DNA from: Magnetospirillum sp. ME-1
GTDB taxonomy: Bacteria > Pseudomonadota > Alphaproteobacteria > Rhodospirillales > Magnetospirillaceae
DNA length: 64,000 nucleotides
Direction: 5' to 3'
Assembly (NCBI RefSeq): GCF_002105535.1
Contig: NZ_CP015848.1
Coordinates: 2,318,856-2,382,855, forward strand
Shown: positions 24,235-33,118 of the stretch, one piece after another
Layout of the letters: every line of letters begins with the position of its first letter
Position numbering within the stretch: position 1 is the stretch's first letter
The notes under the pieces: model-generated
What the model saw: only the letters and a program-made list of their open reading frames with translations
Told to the model about the DNA's origin: nothing
The model's database searches: none
Position numbers and translations under genes: made by a program

Positions 24235-25702
24235 GAAGCATGCCGCCGCGCTGCATACCGCGATTCGGGCGAAGGATCCGGAAGCCGTCGCGCGGCTCCT
24301 GAAGGATGGAGTGCCGCCGGATGCTTGGGACATCCGAAGCGGCGACAATCTACCCATCCACGTCGCGGCCTCCATCGGCGGCGATACCGGCATCCGCATC
24401 CTCGAAGCGCTGATCGACGCCGGAGCCGACATCGACGCGCTCAACGAGGAAGCCCTCACTCCCCTCCACATCGCCGTCCAGAGGAACCGGAAGGACGACT
24501 GGGCCTCGGCCCGGCTCCTGGTCCGCCGGGGCGCCCAGGCCGGTCTCGTGGAGAAGGGATGCGCCTGCCATCCCCTCAATGCGCCGGAGCATGCCCTCAC
24601 CGAGGGGCATGGAACGGCGGTGCTGGCCATGCTCCAGGAAGGACTGGACCCCCGCATCCATGGCGCTTCCGGCTCCCTTCTCTGGTACGCCGCCTACGAC
24701 GATCCGAAGATCGTGGCGACCCTGCTCGCCCAGGGAGTCCATCCCGCGGAAGGAATGGAGATCCAGCGGCTGCCAACGCGCCGCCGCCAGGCGCAAGGCA
24801 TGGGCCTCGTGGAGCCCCGGGCCGAATCCCCGCTGGCGCGGGCGGCCGAGCAGCTCGAAGCCGTCGGAACGGATCTGATCGCCATCCATCCGGCCTATCA
24901 TTGCTTCCGCCTCCTCGTGGAGGCCGGCGCCGATCCCGACGCGGCCGAGGGCCCGGACGGCACGACCGCCTGGGAGAGGCTGGGCGCGGCAGCGCCGAAG
25001 ATCCGGGATCTGCTGCGGACCAGGAAAAGCCCCATCGCGTCATATCGGCACAGCCCGCTCGAAGAGAGGGCATTGCTCCTCCGATCCGACGCCAACGCTT
25101 CTCGGGAGAGCATCGCCGCCCACCTGGCGGAATGGGAAGCCGCCCTGGAAGGCGAAGCGCCGCTTCCCTGGCCGATGGCCGCCATCCTGCGCTCAGAAGC
25201 CCTTCCCGACGACCTCCTCCCATCCGCCGCGAACCTCGCCATCCGCGCCCTCGCGCAGCGCCATCCCCAGTACGACGGCGCCATGGGAACCGACGCGATC
25301 CTTCTGATGATTCCGCCGGAACGCTGGCCCGTCATCGCCTGCGCCGGAAGCGCCGCCTTCCGCGACGCGATCTCCGCGCGCCTCGATGCCGACCTCAAGG
25401 AAGCGCTTTTCCTGTGGACGAACGCCGCCTCGACGAAGGGGCTGGAGGAGGAGCAGGCCAAACGGCAGAAAAGCCATCTGCATCGGCTCATGGAGACGTC
25501 CCGCGCCATCCTGCGGGCAGCCGGCAGCCGCAAGGCCGAAACCGGAGAGCAGCCGATCCGGGTTGGACTGGCCGCAGCCCTCTCCGCCATCGCCAGGGAA
25601 TGGCTCGCCCGGGCCGACCTCACCGCTGGGGAAGAGCTGGAGGTACTATCCGACTTCGACCTTGCCGGGATTCCCGCGCCGAAATCAGGACGGAGCGCCT
25701 GA
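24221..25702 (+). CDS. Ankyrin-repeat protein, 493 aa
   Basis: The N-terminal half has ankyrin repeats (HTAIRAKDPEAVARLLKDGV; PIHVAASIGG, ILEALIDAGADIDALN, TPLHIAVQRNR; LLVEAGADPDAAEGPDGTTA). The C-terminal half is helical and of unknown kind (IAAHLAEWEAAL, AIRALAQRHPQYDGAM). No signal peptide, so cytoplasmic. Ankyrin proteins bind other proteins and the partner is unknown. It is translated in overlap with the DUF1281 gene. Confidence 0.75.
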   Translation: MSMDRKHAAALHTAIRAKDPEAVARLLKDGVPPDAWDIRSGDNLPIHVAASIGGDTGIRILEALIDAGADIDALNEEALTPLHIAVQRNRKDDWASARLLVRRGAQAGLVEKGCACHPLNAPEHALTEGHGTAVLAMLQEGLDPRIHGASGSLLWYAAYDDPKIVATLLAQGVHPAEGMEIQRLPTRRRQAQGMGLVEPRAESPLARAAEQLEAVGTDLIAIHPAYHCFRLLVEAGADPDAAEGPDGTTAWERLGAAAPKIRDLLRTRKSPIASYRHSPLEERALLLRSDANASRESIAAHLAEWEAALEGEAPLPWPMAAILRSEALPDDLLPSAANLAIRALAQRHPQYDGAMGTDAILLMIPPERWPVIACAGSAAFRDAISARLDADLKEALFLWTNAASTKGLEEEQAKRQKSHLHRLMETSRAILRAAGSRKAETGEQPIRVGLAAALSAIAREWLARADLTAGEELEVLSDFDLAGIPAPKSGRSA

Positions 25703-25738
25703 TCCGCACCATGTCGCATGGAGCGCAAAGGAGCCTCC

Positions 25739-26266
25739 ATGCCATCCCTGCCATCCATCCGCTTCCTCGCCGCGGCCCGCCGCCTGGCCACCCTGGTGCC
25801 CATGGGCGATGACGACGCGGTGGCCTTCGGCCTTCCGGACATTCCCGGCGCCGCAGCCGTGCTGCGCTACCACACCCATCGCTTCGACGGCGCATGGAGC
25901 TCCTTCGCGGCCGACCTGATGTCCGAGGAAGCCCCCGGAGACTCCAGCCCGCCCTTCATGGCGATCGCGCCGGACAGGATCGCCGGCAAAATGGTCGCCG
26001 CTACGGTCGAGGAATTCGGCGAGGGCACCAGCAGGATCCACGCCCGCTGGCGCGAAGCGATCGGAAGGGATCTGAATGCAGGCGCCGTGCGTCCGCTGGG
26101 AGATCACATTCCCGTCGAGAATCTGGCCCGAGTGCCTTCCGATATCCTGATCGAGCTTCCCGACCCTTTGATCCTGCGCATCCTCTGGGAGCCGAAGGAA
26201 GCCAGCGCCCACGAGAGGCTGGAGTTCGAGATGGCCCTGCGTGCCGTTCTGGACGGCATCCGGTAG
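25739..26266 (+). CDS. SAHERLE-family protein, 175 aa
   Basis: Starts at MPSLPSIRFLAAARRLATL behind AAAGGAGCCTCC. The N-terminal part contains VLRYHTHRFDGAWSSFAADL. The C-terminus KEASAHERLEFEMALRAVL has the shared module in its clearest form. Cytoplasmic, unknown role. Confidence 0.6.
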   Translation: MPSLPSIRFLAAARRLATLVPMGDDDAVAFGLPDIPGAAAVLRYHTHRFDGAWSSFAADLMSEEAPGDSSPPFMAIAPDRIAGKMVAATVEEFGEGTSRIHARWREAIGRDLNAGAVRPLGDHIPVENLARVPSDILIELPDPLILRILWEPKEASAHERLEFEMALRAVLDGIR

Positions 26267-26294
26267 CCCGCCTGCACGGCATCAATGCCGGCGA

Positions 26295-27479
26295 TCAGGC
26301 GAGGGAGCCTTCCTGGGGGAACAGGCACCGCCGCAGCGCCGGAGACAGCAGGGCATCGGCCCCGGTGGTGGCCAGCCCATGCAGCAGGCCCTCCAGCCGC
26401 CATTCCTCCTCGGACATGCCGGCCGATGCGGCCTCCGATCGGTCCAGCTCGCGGGCGACCGCCCCGAACACCAGCTCCATGATGCAGTGCGCCCGGTCCT
26501 CGTCCATCGACGCCCAAAGGCGCTCGATCTCCTCCCCGTCCAGGCGGACAGGCTTCAGCGTCTCCACGAAGGCCGGGCCCTCGTCGGGGAAGATGCGCGC
26601 ATCCTCGAAGCGCAGGCGGAAGCCGGTATGCCATTCGAAGGCGTCCTCCGCCAGGCGGAGGAGGGAGTCGATGCCGCAATCCGGGCCGTATCCCGGCAGG
26701 ATCACGGGCTCGCGGATGGCCCGCAGCGATTCCCCGAAGCGTCCAAGCAGATGGACCGCTCCCTTCGCCCAAGCCAGCTCCTCGATGCGCCGCTCCGCGA
26801 CGTTCCAGACCAGGACGCGATGCGAGCTGCCGGACTGGTGCGCACGGAGAAGAACCAGCCCGTGGCGCGTCGGGAAGCCGCACCGCTCGGATCCGTCCGC
26901 CCATGGCGCGATGGAGAGGAAGCCGCACCGGTCCTCCATGCGATCGTAGACCTCGAACCGATCGGAACGCAGCTCGACGCCGGCATCCTCCAGGGCCTCG
27001 GCCACGGCCCGGAACTCGAAGAGCCGCATCTCCGGCAGCAGCCCATGTCCGGCCACGGGAAGCGCAGGCGCGCCGCCGAGCGCATGGAGGACGCCCGAGC
27101 GGAGATCGAAGGCATGGGAGAACCACGGGGACAGAGCGGCCAGAACAGCATCCGCCGCCGCGCCGTCGTCGATGGTCCAGGTCTTGGCGTAGCCGTTGTA
27201 TCGGCCGCCGAGGGACTTCACCGCCTCCCGGATCGCGGCAAGACGATCGGGGTCCGCTCCGCCTCCCCAGCGCAGCACCAGGGTGCGGGGCTTTCCTTTC
27301 GCTCCGCCCTCCGCGAGCAGCAGCAGGGAGCCCGGATCCACGGACCCGCTGGACGCTTCCGAAAGCAGCTCGGCCCCCACGGCGAGGACCGAACCCGGCC
27401 TGCGGGAGAAGGCCGCCGCATCGAACCGCCACCGCCAATCATCGAGTCCGTCGCATTCGCCCAACCGGATGATCGCCAT
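26295..27479 (-). CDS. Protein with HARP-like domain, 394 aa
   Basis: Residues about 70-115 (REAVKSLGGRYNGYAKTWTI) match the pattern of the HARP domain of SMARCAL1-type annealing helicases, in which a basic/aromatic Y-x-x-x-x-K-x-W segment contacts branched DNA. No helicase domain is present. The rest is an unfamiliar alpha/beta region. The start is at the ATG behind ACAGGAGGCGGCC. A DNA-structure binding role is an inference from this short match. Confidence 0.5.
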   Translation of the reverse strand: MAIIRLGECDGLDDWRWRFDAAAFSRRPGSVLAVGAELLSEASSGSVDPGSLLLLAEGGAKGKPRTLVLRWGGGADPDRLAAIREAVKSLGGRYNGYAKTWTIDDGAAADAVLAALSPWFSHAFDLRSGVLHALGGAPALPVAGHGLLPEMRLFEFRAVAEALEDAGVELRSDRFEVYDRMEDRCGFLSIAPWADGSERCGFPTRHGLVLLRAHQSGSSHRVLVWNVAERRIEELAWAKGAVHLLGRFGESLRAIREPVILPGYGPDCGIDSLLRLAEDAFEWHTGFRLRFEDARIFPDEGPAFVETLKPVRLDGEEIERLWASMDEDRAHCIMELVFGAVARELDRSEAASAGMSEEEWRLEGLLHGLATTGADALLSPALRRCLFPQEGSLA

Positions 27480-27592
27480 GGCCGCCTCCTGTCCCGTCAT
27501 GATCGATCTGGAGCAGAAGGGGCCTGAAGTCGAGGGGGCGGGATTCCTTCGGAAATGCTTCAGGAAAAAGCGAAGAATGCGCCTGCGAGGGG

Positions 27593-27616
27593 TTGATGCT
27601 AGGGCGAATCGCCCTA
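27593..27616 (+). promoter_or_regulatory. Promoter with 17-bp palindrome TAGGGCGAATCGCCCTA
   Basis: TTGATG (-35 candidate) is followed after 1 nt by a perfect 17-bp palindrome centred on A. The start of the two-gene operon lies 36 nt further on. The same arrangement occurs at 33054-33077. Confidence 0.6.
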
Positions 27617-27652
27617 CCTTCTTAATAGGCAATCACGCCGCAGGAGGACGAC

Positions 27653-28120
27653 ATGGCGACCACACGGCTCCGCACCCTCGAACCGCATGCGCTCGCGCCG
27701 ATCGCGAGCCGCGAGATCAGCCTGAGCGCGCTGGACCGTCGGCGCGCCACCGCATTCCGCGTCCCCCTTCCAGCCGCGACCGGTCGCGCCCTGCGGCGCG
27801 GCGACATCGACGAGGCGCTGGACCTGGCGAAGGATCTCGTCTCCGAGCCTTGGCTGGAAAGAGGGTACTGGCGCTGCGAGGAGAAGCAGGAGGAGCTTGG
27901 ATGGGTGGTGGAGACCATTTCCGCCAGCTCCGCCACGGCCCGGGAAGTCGTCGGGATGAAGCGCGCCCTCCATGCGGCCAAGATGCTCATCGGCGAAGCC
28001 GGCATCCCCGCCTTCCTCTTCGTCGCCGAGAGGATGAGGGATCGCAGCGACCTCACATCCATCCCATCCGTCCGCCTCAGCACCGCGTTGAGGAAGCTCG
28101 GATGGAGCATCGCACCCTGA
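27653..28120 (+). CDS. Hypothetical protein, 155 aa, first gene of HTH operon
   Basis: A basic protein with an arginine-rich N-terminus and helices in the centre (ARRGDIDEALDLAKDLVSE-like; GMKRALHAAKMLIGEAGIPA). Ribosome binding site CAGGAGGACGAC. It is transcribed with the HTH gene 11 nt downstream from the palindromic promoter. Not similar to the first gene of the matching operon at 33119. Possibly the effector of a two-gene module. Confidence 0.6.
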   Translation: MATTRLRTLEPHALAPIASREISLSALDRRRATAFRVPLPAATGRALRRGDIDEALDLAKDLVSEPWLERGYWRCEEKQEELGWVVETISASSATAREVVGMKRALHAAKMLIGEAGIPAFLFVAERMRDRSDLTSIPSVRLSTALRKLGWSIAP

Positions 28121-28131
28121 GGAGGACCGCC

Positions 28132-28467
28132 ATGGAACACGACGAATTCAACACCGCAGCCCGCATCCTCTACCCTGGCGCAGCCACCGCGCGGGGACAG
28201 GAGATGACCACCGCCAGCCTGGCCGACGGCCTCGGGGTCGAAGGCCGCAAGATGCGCAAATGGAAGGGCGGGCAGAACTCCGCGCCCGCCATCGTCTCCG
28301 ACGTCATCCTCGCGGCCGCGACGGTCGCCGACGATCTCGCGCTGGCCGACCAGCCCCGTGGAACCCGGATCGTCTGGCGCATGGCGGATGTCATCCGCGA
28401 CAAGGGAGCGCGCATCCGCGACCTGGAAGCCCGCATCGCCGAGCTCGAAGCCCGGTCCCCGGGCTGA
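28132..28467 (+). CDS. Small HTH protein, PRGTRI family
   Basis: A 111-residue protein with the family pattern A-x-x-L-Y-P, helix-turn-helix-like LADGLGVEGRKMRKWKGG, then LALADQPRGTRIVWRMADVI. An extra C-terminal coiled coil (RIRDLEARIAELEA) could mediate dimerisation on the palindrome. GAGGAGGACCGCC precedes the ATG. Likely autorepressor of its operon (inference). Confidence 0.65.
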   Translation: MEHDEFNTAARILYPGAATARGQEMTTASLADGLGVEGRKMRKWKGGQNSAPAIVSDVILAAATVADDLALADQPRGTRIVWRMADVIRDKGARIRDLEARIAELEARSPG

Positions 28468-28499
28468 AGCCGCCTTCCGGGGGCCGCCCTTGCCAGTCG

Positions 28500-29954
28500 C
28501 TACGACCGCTGGGAGGAGCGAGCGCCGGCCTTTGCTGCGGCCTGCAGCTCGGCCTTCGTCTCCTCGACCAGCAGGTCGAAATCGAGCCTCTCCTGGGCGT
28601 TGTACCGCGAGATCCGCGCATCCAGCCATTCGCGGATGGTCTCCGCCCGCTCCTCCTGCCTATCGCCGCAAGGCGGTTCCCTGAGCGATTCCGCGGCGAA
28701 CAGCCTGGCGATGGCCTTGAACGGGGCATGGCGGTTCGTGGCGATGAAATACCGAACGTAATCCTCCACGTCCGTCGCCAAAGCGAGGAACACCTGTTCC
28801 GGCAAATCTTCCTGTTGAGCAAGGGCAGCTCTCACGCCGAGGGCTTCATCGCCGGCCAGAGCGATGATCATGCGCTCCGGCAATAGGCGTCCTCTCCGTG
28901 AGATCGCTGCCCTGGCGCATTCGTCGATGCTGGCGGCCAATATCTCCAGGATCCTCTCGGACAGCGGCTGCTTGCTGGCCGCGAGCGACTCATGGAGACG
29001 CGGATGCTCCGCAATCGCTTCGATGAGAGGCTCCGGCAGCATCTGTTCTCGATCGATTGCCCAATGCGCGCCATAGGTCGAATAGAAGAACGGAGGCGAG
29101 TGGTCGTCGATTTCCATATATCTCTGATTGAAGATCAGAGACGAGAGGACGTCGATTTCCAGGTCCTCCTTTCGCTGGGCGACGACCCAGCGCACCTCAT
29201 CTTCCGTGTCCGCCGCCAACAATCGGATGATGTGCTTGGGCAGCATGACATGGGCGGCGACCATCTTCCGAACATCCACCCGCTCGTGGGCTGAAAGGAT
29301 GGCAAGCGCCGACTCCGGCAGGCTTTCGTATTCCAGCAGGCGCTTGCAAACATCCGCATCGGCATTCGCGGCGAGCGAGGCAAGGACGGGTTCAGCCAAT
29401 GGAAACCCCTCGGAGCCCCTGCCTGCAACGGTACAGCGGACATAGCTGCTCCTATCGGAGGACAGGGCAAGAAGGATTCGGTCCGGCACCTCCAGCTTCC
29501 TGCCGGCGATGCCGGTTCGCACGTCGATGTCCGCATCGCTCGCCAGGGCGCTCATGATCGATTCCGGCATCGGCATCGGGCGCCATGCGACCGAACGGCG
29601 AACCGCACCTGCGTCATCGGCAGCAAGCGAAGACAGGACATCATCAGGCAGATCCTGCCTGCGAATGGCGACGGCACTGCGAACCGATTGCTTCGCATCG
29701 GCAGCCATCGCGCGGATGGCGCGCTCAGTCAAAGGCTGCTCGCGCGCGGCGATGGCCAGGCGAACGGTCACGTCCGTGTCGAGGGCCAAGGCGTCGATGA
29801 TCCGATCCGGAAGCGGTCGGCTGCGCCGAGCGACGAGGATGCGCTTGCGCGCACTGCCTGACGCGACGGCCGCGAGTTCATCGCCATCCAGCGCCTCGAT
29901 GTCCGCAAGAGCGGAGACCCGTTTCCCTGTTCCGGATTTTCCCGCTGGATTCAC
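28500..29954 (-). CDS. Leucine-rich-repeat-variant (LRV) protein, 484 aa
   Basis: Built almost entirely of about 24-residue repeats with the pattern LP-x-x-ILxALAxDxDxxVRxAVAxR, for example LPDRIIDALALDTDVTVRLA, LTERAIRAMAADAKQSVRSA and LPDDVLSSLAADDAGAVRRS, as in LRV proteins. The repeats span about residues 20-420. The C-terminus NAQERLDFDLLVEETKAEL carries the SAHERLE-type module. The start is probably GTG behind GGGAGGGTGCGGC, as the in-frame upstream region reads as non-coding. It is a likely protein- or nucleic-acid-binding superhelix. Confidence 0.75.
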   Translation of the reverse strand: MNPAGKSGTGKRVSALADIEALDGDELAAVASGSARKRILVARRSRPLPDRIIDALALDTDVTVRLAIAAREQPLTERAIRAMAADAKQSVRSAVAIRRQDLPDDVLSSLAADDAGAVRRSVAWRPMPMPESIMSALASDADIDVRTGIAGRKLEVPDRILLALSSDRSSYVRCTVAGRGSEGFPLAEPVLASLAANADADVCKRLLEYESLPESALAILSAHERVDVRKMVAAHVMLPKHIIRLLAADTEDEVRWVVAQRKEDLEIDVLSSLIFNQRYMEIDDHSPPFFYSTYGAHWAIDREQMLPEPLIEAIAEHPRLHESLAASKQPLSERILEILAASIDECARAAISRRGRLLPERMIIALAGDEALGVRAALAQQEDLPEQVFLALATDVEDYVRYFIATNRHAPFKAIARLFAAESLREPPCGDRQEERAETIREWLDARISRYNAQERLDFDLLVEETKAELQAAAKAGARSSQRS

Positions 29955-30116
29955 GCCGCACCCTCCCGCCGATTTCCTCGCGCATATTGCCGCCGAGCGG
30001 CATGGCTGTCCATGCCGCACGGCACCGCAGGATCCGGCGCCGTTTCCGTTTCCGCCCCAGATAGGCTCCGATCGCGATGCGTGCAGGCGAGCATCGCACG
30101 GAGACAGGAGGAGGCC

Positions 30117-30785
30117 ATGAAGCATCGGGCATTCGCCCTCGACGAAGCCGCCGAAGCAGGCTGGAACCATTCCCTCGCCCCTGCGGAGGCCTGGGAACCG
30201 CCTGAAGAGGCCGACGCGGCCTTCCCCTCGGTTCCATCCCTCAGGGCCCTGCTCGCCGCCGTACGGGCGGGAGCGCCGCTCCGCCGCTCGCCGTGGCATG
30301 GCGAGGACCACTGGATGCGGGTGGCGGCCGCCGGACTGGCCATCCGGGATCTGCTGCGTCCGGAAGCGGACGGGGTGGTGCTGGTGCTGTTCGGGCTCCT
30401 GCACGACGCCTCACGCCTGGCGGAGAGCGGCGACATCGGGCACGGGCCCCGGGCCGCGCTGGCGGCAGGGCGGCTCAACGCCGCCGGGCTGATCGTCCTG
30501 GATGGAGATCGCCTCGATGCTCTCCGCCGCGCCTGCCGCGGGCATACCATGGGAAGGACGTCGGAAGACCCGATCATCGGGACCTGCTGGGACGCCGATC
30601 GCTGCGATCTGCGCCGGGGAGGCCTGCGCCGGGACCCCTCCCTCCTCTCCATTCCCGAGGAAAAGCTCGGCGCCGTCGATGCGATGACCGACGGCGCTCC
30701 GAAATCATGGACCGGGCTGCTCCGCTGGGCTCAGCGCCCCATGCCCTTGTCCGGCGTGGTTCTCGGACGGACAGGCTGGCCGTAG
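30117..30785 (+). CDS. HD-domain phosphohydrolase-like protein
   Basis: A 222-residue protein with the HD-superfamily metal-binding arrangement: HGEDHWMRV (H61, H65), GLLHDASR (H96-D97), RGHTMG and CWDADRCDL supplying the last aspartate. Such proteins hydrolyse phosphate esters of nucleotides or signalling molecules. The start is behind AGGAGGAGGCC. The 3' end overlaps the convergent gene at 30731 by 55 bp. Confidence 0.75.
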   Translation: MKHRAFALDEAAEAGWNHSLAPAEAWEPPEEADAAFPSVPSLRALLAAVRAGAPLRRSPWHGEDHWMRVAAAGLAIRDLLRPEADGVVLVLFGLLHDASRLAESGDIGHGPRAALAAGRLNAAGLIVLDGDRLDALRRACRGHTMGRTSEDPIIGTCWDADRCDLRRGGLRRDPSLLSIPEEKLGAVDAMTDGAPKSWTGLLRWAQRPMPLSGVVLGRTGWP

Positions 30786-31537
30786 AACATCGCCGCTTCC
30801 CGGCGGATGGAGAGCACGCCGTTGACCAGCGTGGCGCCGGACTCCCGCAGGCCGGGAACCTGGATGCCTTCCATCGGCTTCCTGCCGCTCACGGCGAAAT
30901 GCTCGGCCTCGTAGGCCTTCCGTCCTTCCGGATCGAGGGCCGCCACCCTCCGCTTGACGAGCGCCGCGACATCCAGATCCGCCATCATGCGCGGGCGCGC
31001 CGCGATCCTGGCCAGTCCCTTCGGACCCATCGCCGGGTTCGACAGCGCCAGGCGGCGGAGCGACGAATGATCCAAGGCGATGGAGCTGAGGAGGTCGGGC
31101 GGCACCCGGGGGTCCGTGCAGAGGCGGAAGCGGACGTTCCTGCCGGCATCGCCGGGAAGGGACGCCAGCCTCTCGTATTCCTTGGGCGAAAGTCCGGGCG
31201 TCTCCAGCTTCAGCTCGGCCTCATGGGCGACATGGCAGTCGAGCATGCGGGCGATATCCAGCCGCCGCTTCAGGAGAGGAACGTCGCCGGACACCTTCAC
31301 GGATCCGTCCTTGAAGTCCAGCCAGGATGGGCGGAAGTCGTCCAGGCCGCCCGAGCGGTAGCCCTCGTCCCGGCAGAAGTCGTGGAAGCGCCGCAGGGCC
31401 CGGATGACATCCTGCTCGGGGAAATCCCCCAGGCTCTTCAGCGGCTTTCCGTCCGCGATCTCGGCGCGCTCGCGCGGCGTTCCGACGCAATCGATGATCT
31501 GGCGGACCGCTTCGTGGTAATCGGTTGGCGCAGCCAT
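30731..31537 (-). CDS. Helical hypothetical protein, 268 aa
   Basis: The start is behind GGAGGAGGTTTCC. It carries short helical units (VPPDLLSSIALDHSSLRRLA, LSNPAMGPKGLARIAARPR) of LRV style in the middle and a basic C-terminus. First reading order in a minus-strand group with the genes at 31597 and 32282. The 3' end overlaps the HD gene tail to tail. Unknown function. Confidence 0.55.
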   Translation of the reverse strand: MAAPTDYHEAVRQIIDCVGTPRERAEIADGKPLKSLGDFPEQDVIRALRRFHDFCRDEGYRSGGLDDFRPSWLDFKDGSVKVSGDVPLLKRRLDIARMLDCHVAHEAELKLETPGLSPKEYERLASLPGDAGRNVRFRLCTDPRVPPDLLSSIALDHSSLRRLALSNPAMGPKGLARIAARPRMMADLDVAALVKRRVAALDPEGRKAYEAEHFAVSGRKPMEGIQVPGLRESGATLVNGVLSIRREAAMFYGQPVRPRTTPDKGMGR

Positions 31538-31596
31538 GGAAACCTCCTCCTGTCGGGCGACGAGGAGAAGGTGTGGCCGGATGCCGTTTCCGGGAC

Positions 31597-32241
31597 TCAG
31601 GCGGCGGGAAGCCTCTCCATCGCCTCCATCTCCTTGCGCCAGCGGATCGGCTGCGCCCCCTGCCGCTCGGCATCGAGCTCCATGAGCCATTCCGGACGCG
31701 TGTAGCGCAGGATCCAGCGGGCCTCGGAATCGTCCGCGACGAGGCCGGCGACGAGGCCGCGCTCGGAACTGCGCCCGCCCGCCTCCTTCTCGCGATGCAG
31801 GACGGCATCCCAGCGCTCCAGCCACAGCTCGGCCCGCCTCACCGGATGCGGCTCCCGCATCGCCTTCCAGGTCAGGACATTCTCGGGGAGCGACATGACG
31901 CCGAGCCCCCTGTCGTCGTCGAACGGGTAGAGCACGAGCAGCCCCCGGCATTCCGCCTCCCAGCAGAACGCGACCATGGCGGCGACCTCCGCCTCCGTCG
32001 GCCCCTCGAACCGGAGGACGGCGGGAAGCATGACCGCCTCGACCCGCTCGCGGAGCGCGATCGCCCGCGCTGCCGCCCTACCCGCCTCGGCCGCCGCCGC
32101 CGCGTCGCCCGAAGCCGCCACCTTCGCCGCGGCCTCCAGCCGGAACGCGTACATCCCCGGCTCGGCGCCGAGCACCGGCTCGATGCCATCCGGCAGGAAT
32201 CCCCCGCCCCCGATCGACATGTCCTCGACGATGACCTTCAT
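31597..32241 (-). CDS. Hypothetical protein, 214 aa
   Basis: A glycine-rich N-terminus (MKVIVEDMSIGGGGFLPDGI), an alanine-rich helix (AASGDAAAAAEAGRAAARAI) and a tryptophan-rich C-terminal part (WLERWDAVLHREKEAGG). GGAGGGGGATGGG precedes the ATG. It follows the 32282 gene after 40 nt in the same direction, so the two are probably co-transcribed. Confidence 0.55.
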   Translation of the reverse strand: MKVIVEDMSIGGGGFLPDGIEPVLGAEPGMYAFRLEAAAKVAASGDAAAAAEAGRAAARAIALRERVEAVMLPAVLRFEGPTEAEVAAMVAFCWEAECRGLLVLYPFDDDRGLGVMSLPENVLTWKAMREPHPVRRAELWLERWDAVLHREKEAGGRSSERGLVAGLVADDSEARWILRYTRPEWLMELDAERQGAQPIRWRKEMEAMERLPAA

Positions 32242-32281
32242 CCCATCCCCCTCCGCTGCCGCGCCCCCCGGCGCATGGAAA

Positions 32282-32941
32282 TCACATGGGAGCTTCCGGC
32301 TCTCCGCCAAGCCCTTCCTCGGAATCGGCTTCCTCTCCGTCCAGGACGAGCCGCGCCCTCGCCGCGAAGGCGATGGGAAGCGCCTTCCCCAGGAAGGCTT
32401 CGAGGGGCATGGGACGGGCGGGAAGGACCGTGAGCAGTTCGTCCTTGGCCTGGTCCATGACGCCGGTCCATACCATCGCATCCGTGCCGAGGAGCCGGAA
32501 CATCGCGCAGGCCGCATCGTAGCCGCAGGCGAAGGCATGCTCGGGTGCCTGCTCCGTCTCGGCGCGATGCCCCGCGAGGATGGCGAGGCCCGTCAGCAGC
32601 ACCGTCCAGACGGGGCCGCAGGGCATGTCCGCCTCGATGCCCAGATCCTCGACGAGGGCGCAGGCCGTCCGCCGCAGCAGGACATCGAGGAACTCCTCCT
32701 CGGATCCCGGCGAGAGGAGCAGCCTGCCCAGCTCGTCATCCTCGACGATCAGCGGATGGGCATCCGCATGCAGGCCACCGAGATGCGCATTCGAGACGGA
32801 CACCTGCGCCGCGCGATCGTCGGCGTCGATGGCCTCCGGCGCCCAGGAGCGCAGAAGGGGCGCGGGATGGAACCCGCCAAGCAAGGCGGAAAGGAACTGG
32901 CTCCCCGCCCGAAGCACCCTGATCTCCGTTTCACCCGCCAT
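32282..32941 (-). CDS. Hypothetical protein, 219 aa
   Basis: The start at MAGETEIRVLRAGSQFLSAL is behind AGAGGAGGCGGGTG. The protein is acidic and contains a hydrophobic stretch (PVWTVLLTGLAILAGHR), which may be a buried helix. It lies divergent from the HTH operon at 33119, with about 180 bp of promoter region between. Unknown family. Confidence 0.55.
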   Translation of the reverse strand: MAGETEIRVLRAGSQFLSALLGGFHPAPLLRSWAPEAIDADDRAAQVSVSNAHLGGLHADAHPLIVEDDELGRLLLSPGSEEEFLDVLLRRTACALVEDLGIEADMPCGPVWTVLLTGLAILAGHRAETEQAPEHAFACGYDAACAMFRLLGTDAMVWTGVMDQAKDELLTVLPARPMPLEAFLGKALPIAFAARARLVLDGEEADSEEGLGGEPEAPM

Positions 32942-33053
32942 CACCCGCCTCCTCTGCGGACCATTCCGCCGAGGAAGGAGATGGGGCCGGGCGACACCGG
33001 AATCGGAAGAGGAGGAAAACGGCGGAAAGCCCGGAAAATCGCTGCGATGGGGG

Positions 33054-33077
33054 TGGACAATAGGCACAATGTGCCTA
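33054..33077 (+). promoter_or_regulatory. Promoter with 17-bp palindrome TAGGCACAATGTGCCTA
   Basis: TGGACA (-35 candidate), 1 nt, then a perfect 17-bp palindrome with the same TAGG...CCTA ends and central A as at 27600. The operon start is 42 nt downstream. Confidence 0.6.
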
Positions 33078-33118
33078 CATCAGGATCATGGGCATCCCGC
33101 CCCGGCCGGAGACGCGAC

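Noticed and set aside
22294-24657. Long minus-strand frame across the MGTDIH, helical-repeat and DUF1281 genes
   Set aside because: No ribosome binding site or domain, low-complexity Arg/Ser composition. The plus-strand genes have clear family matches.
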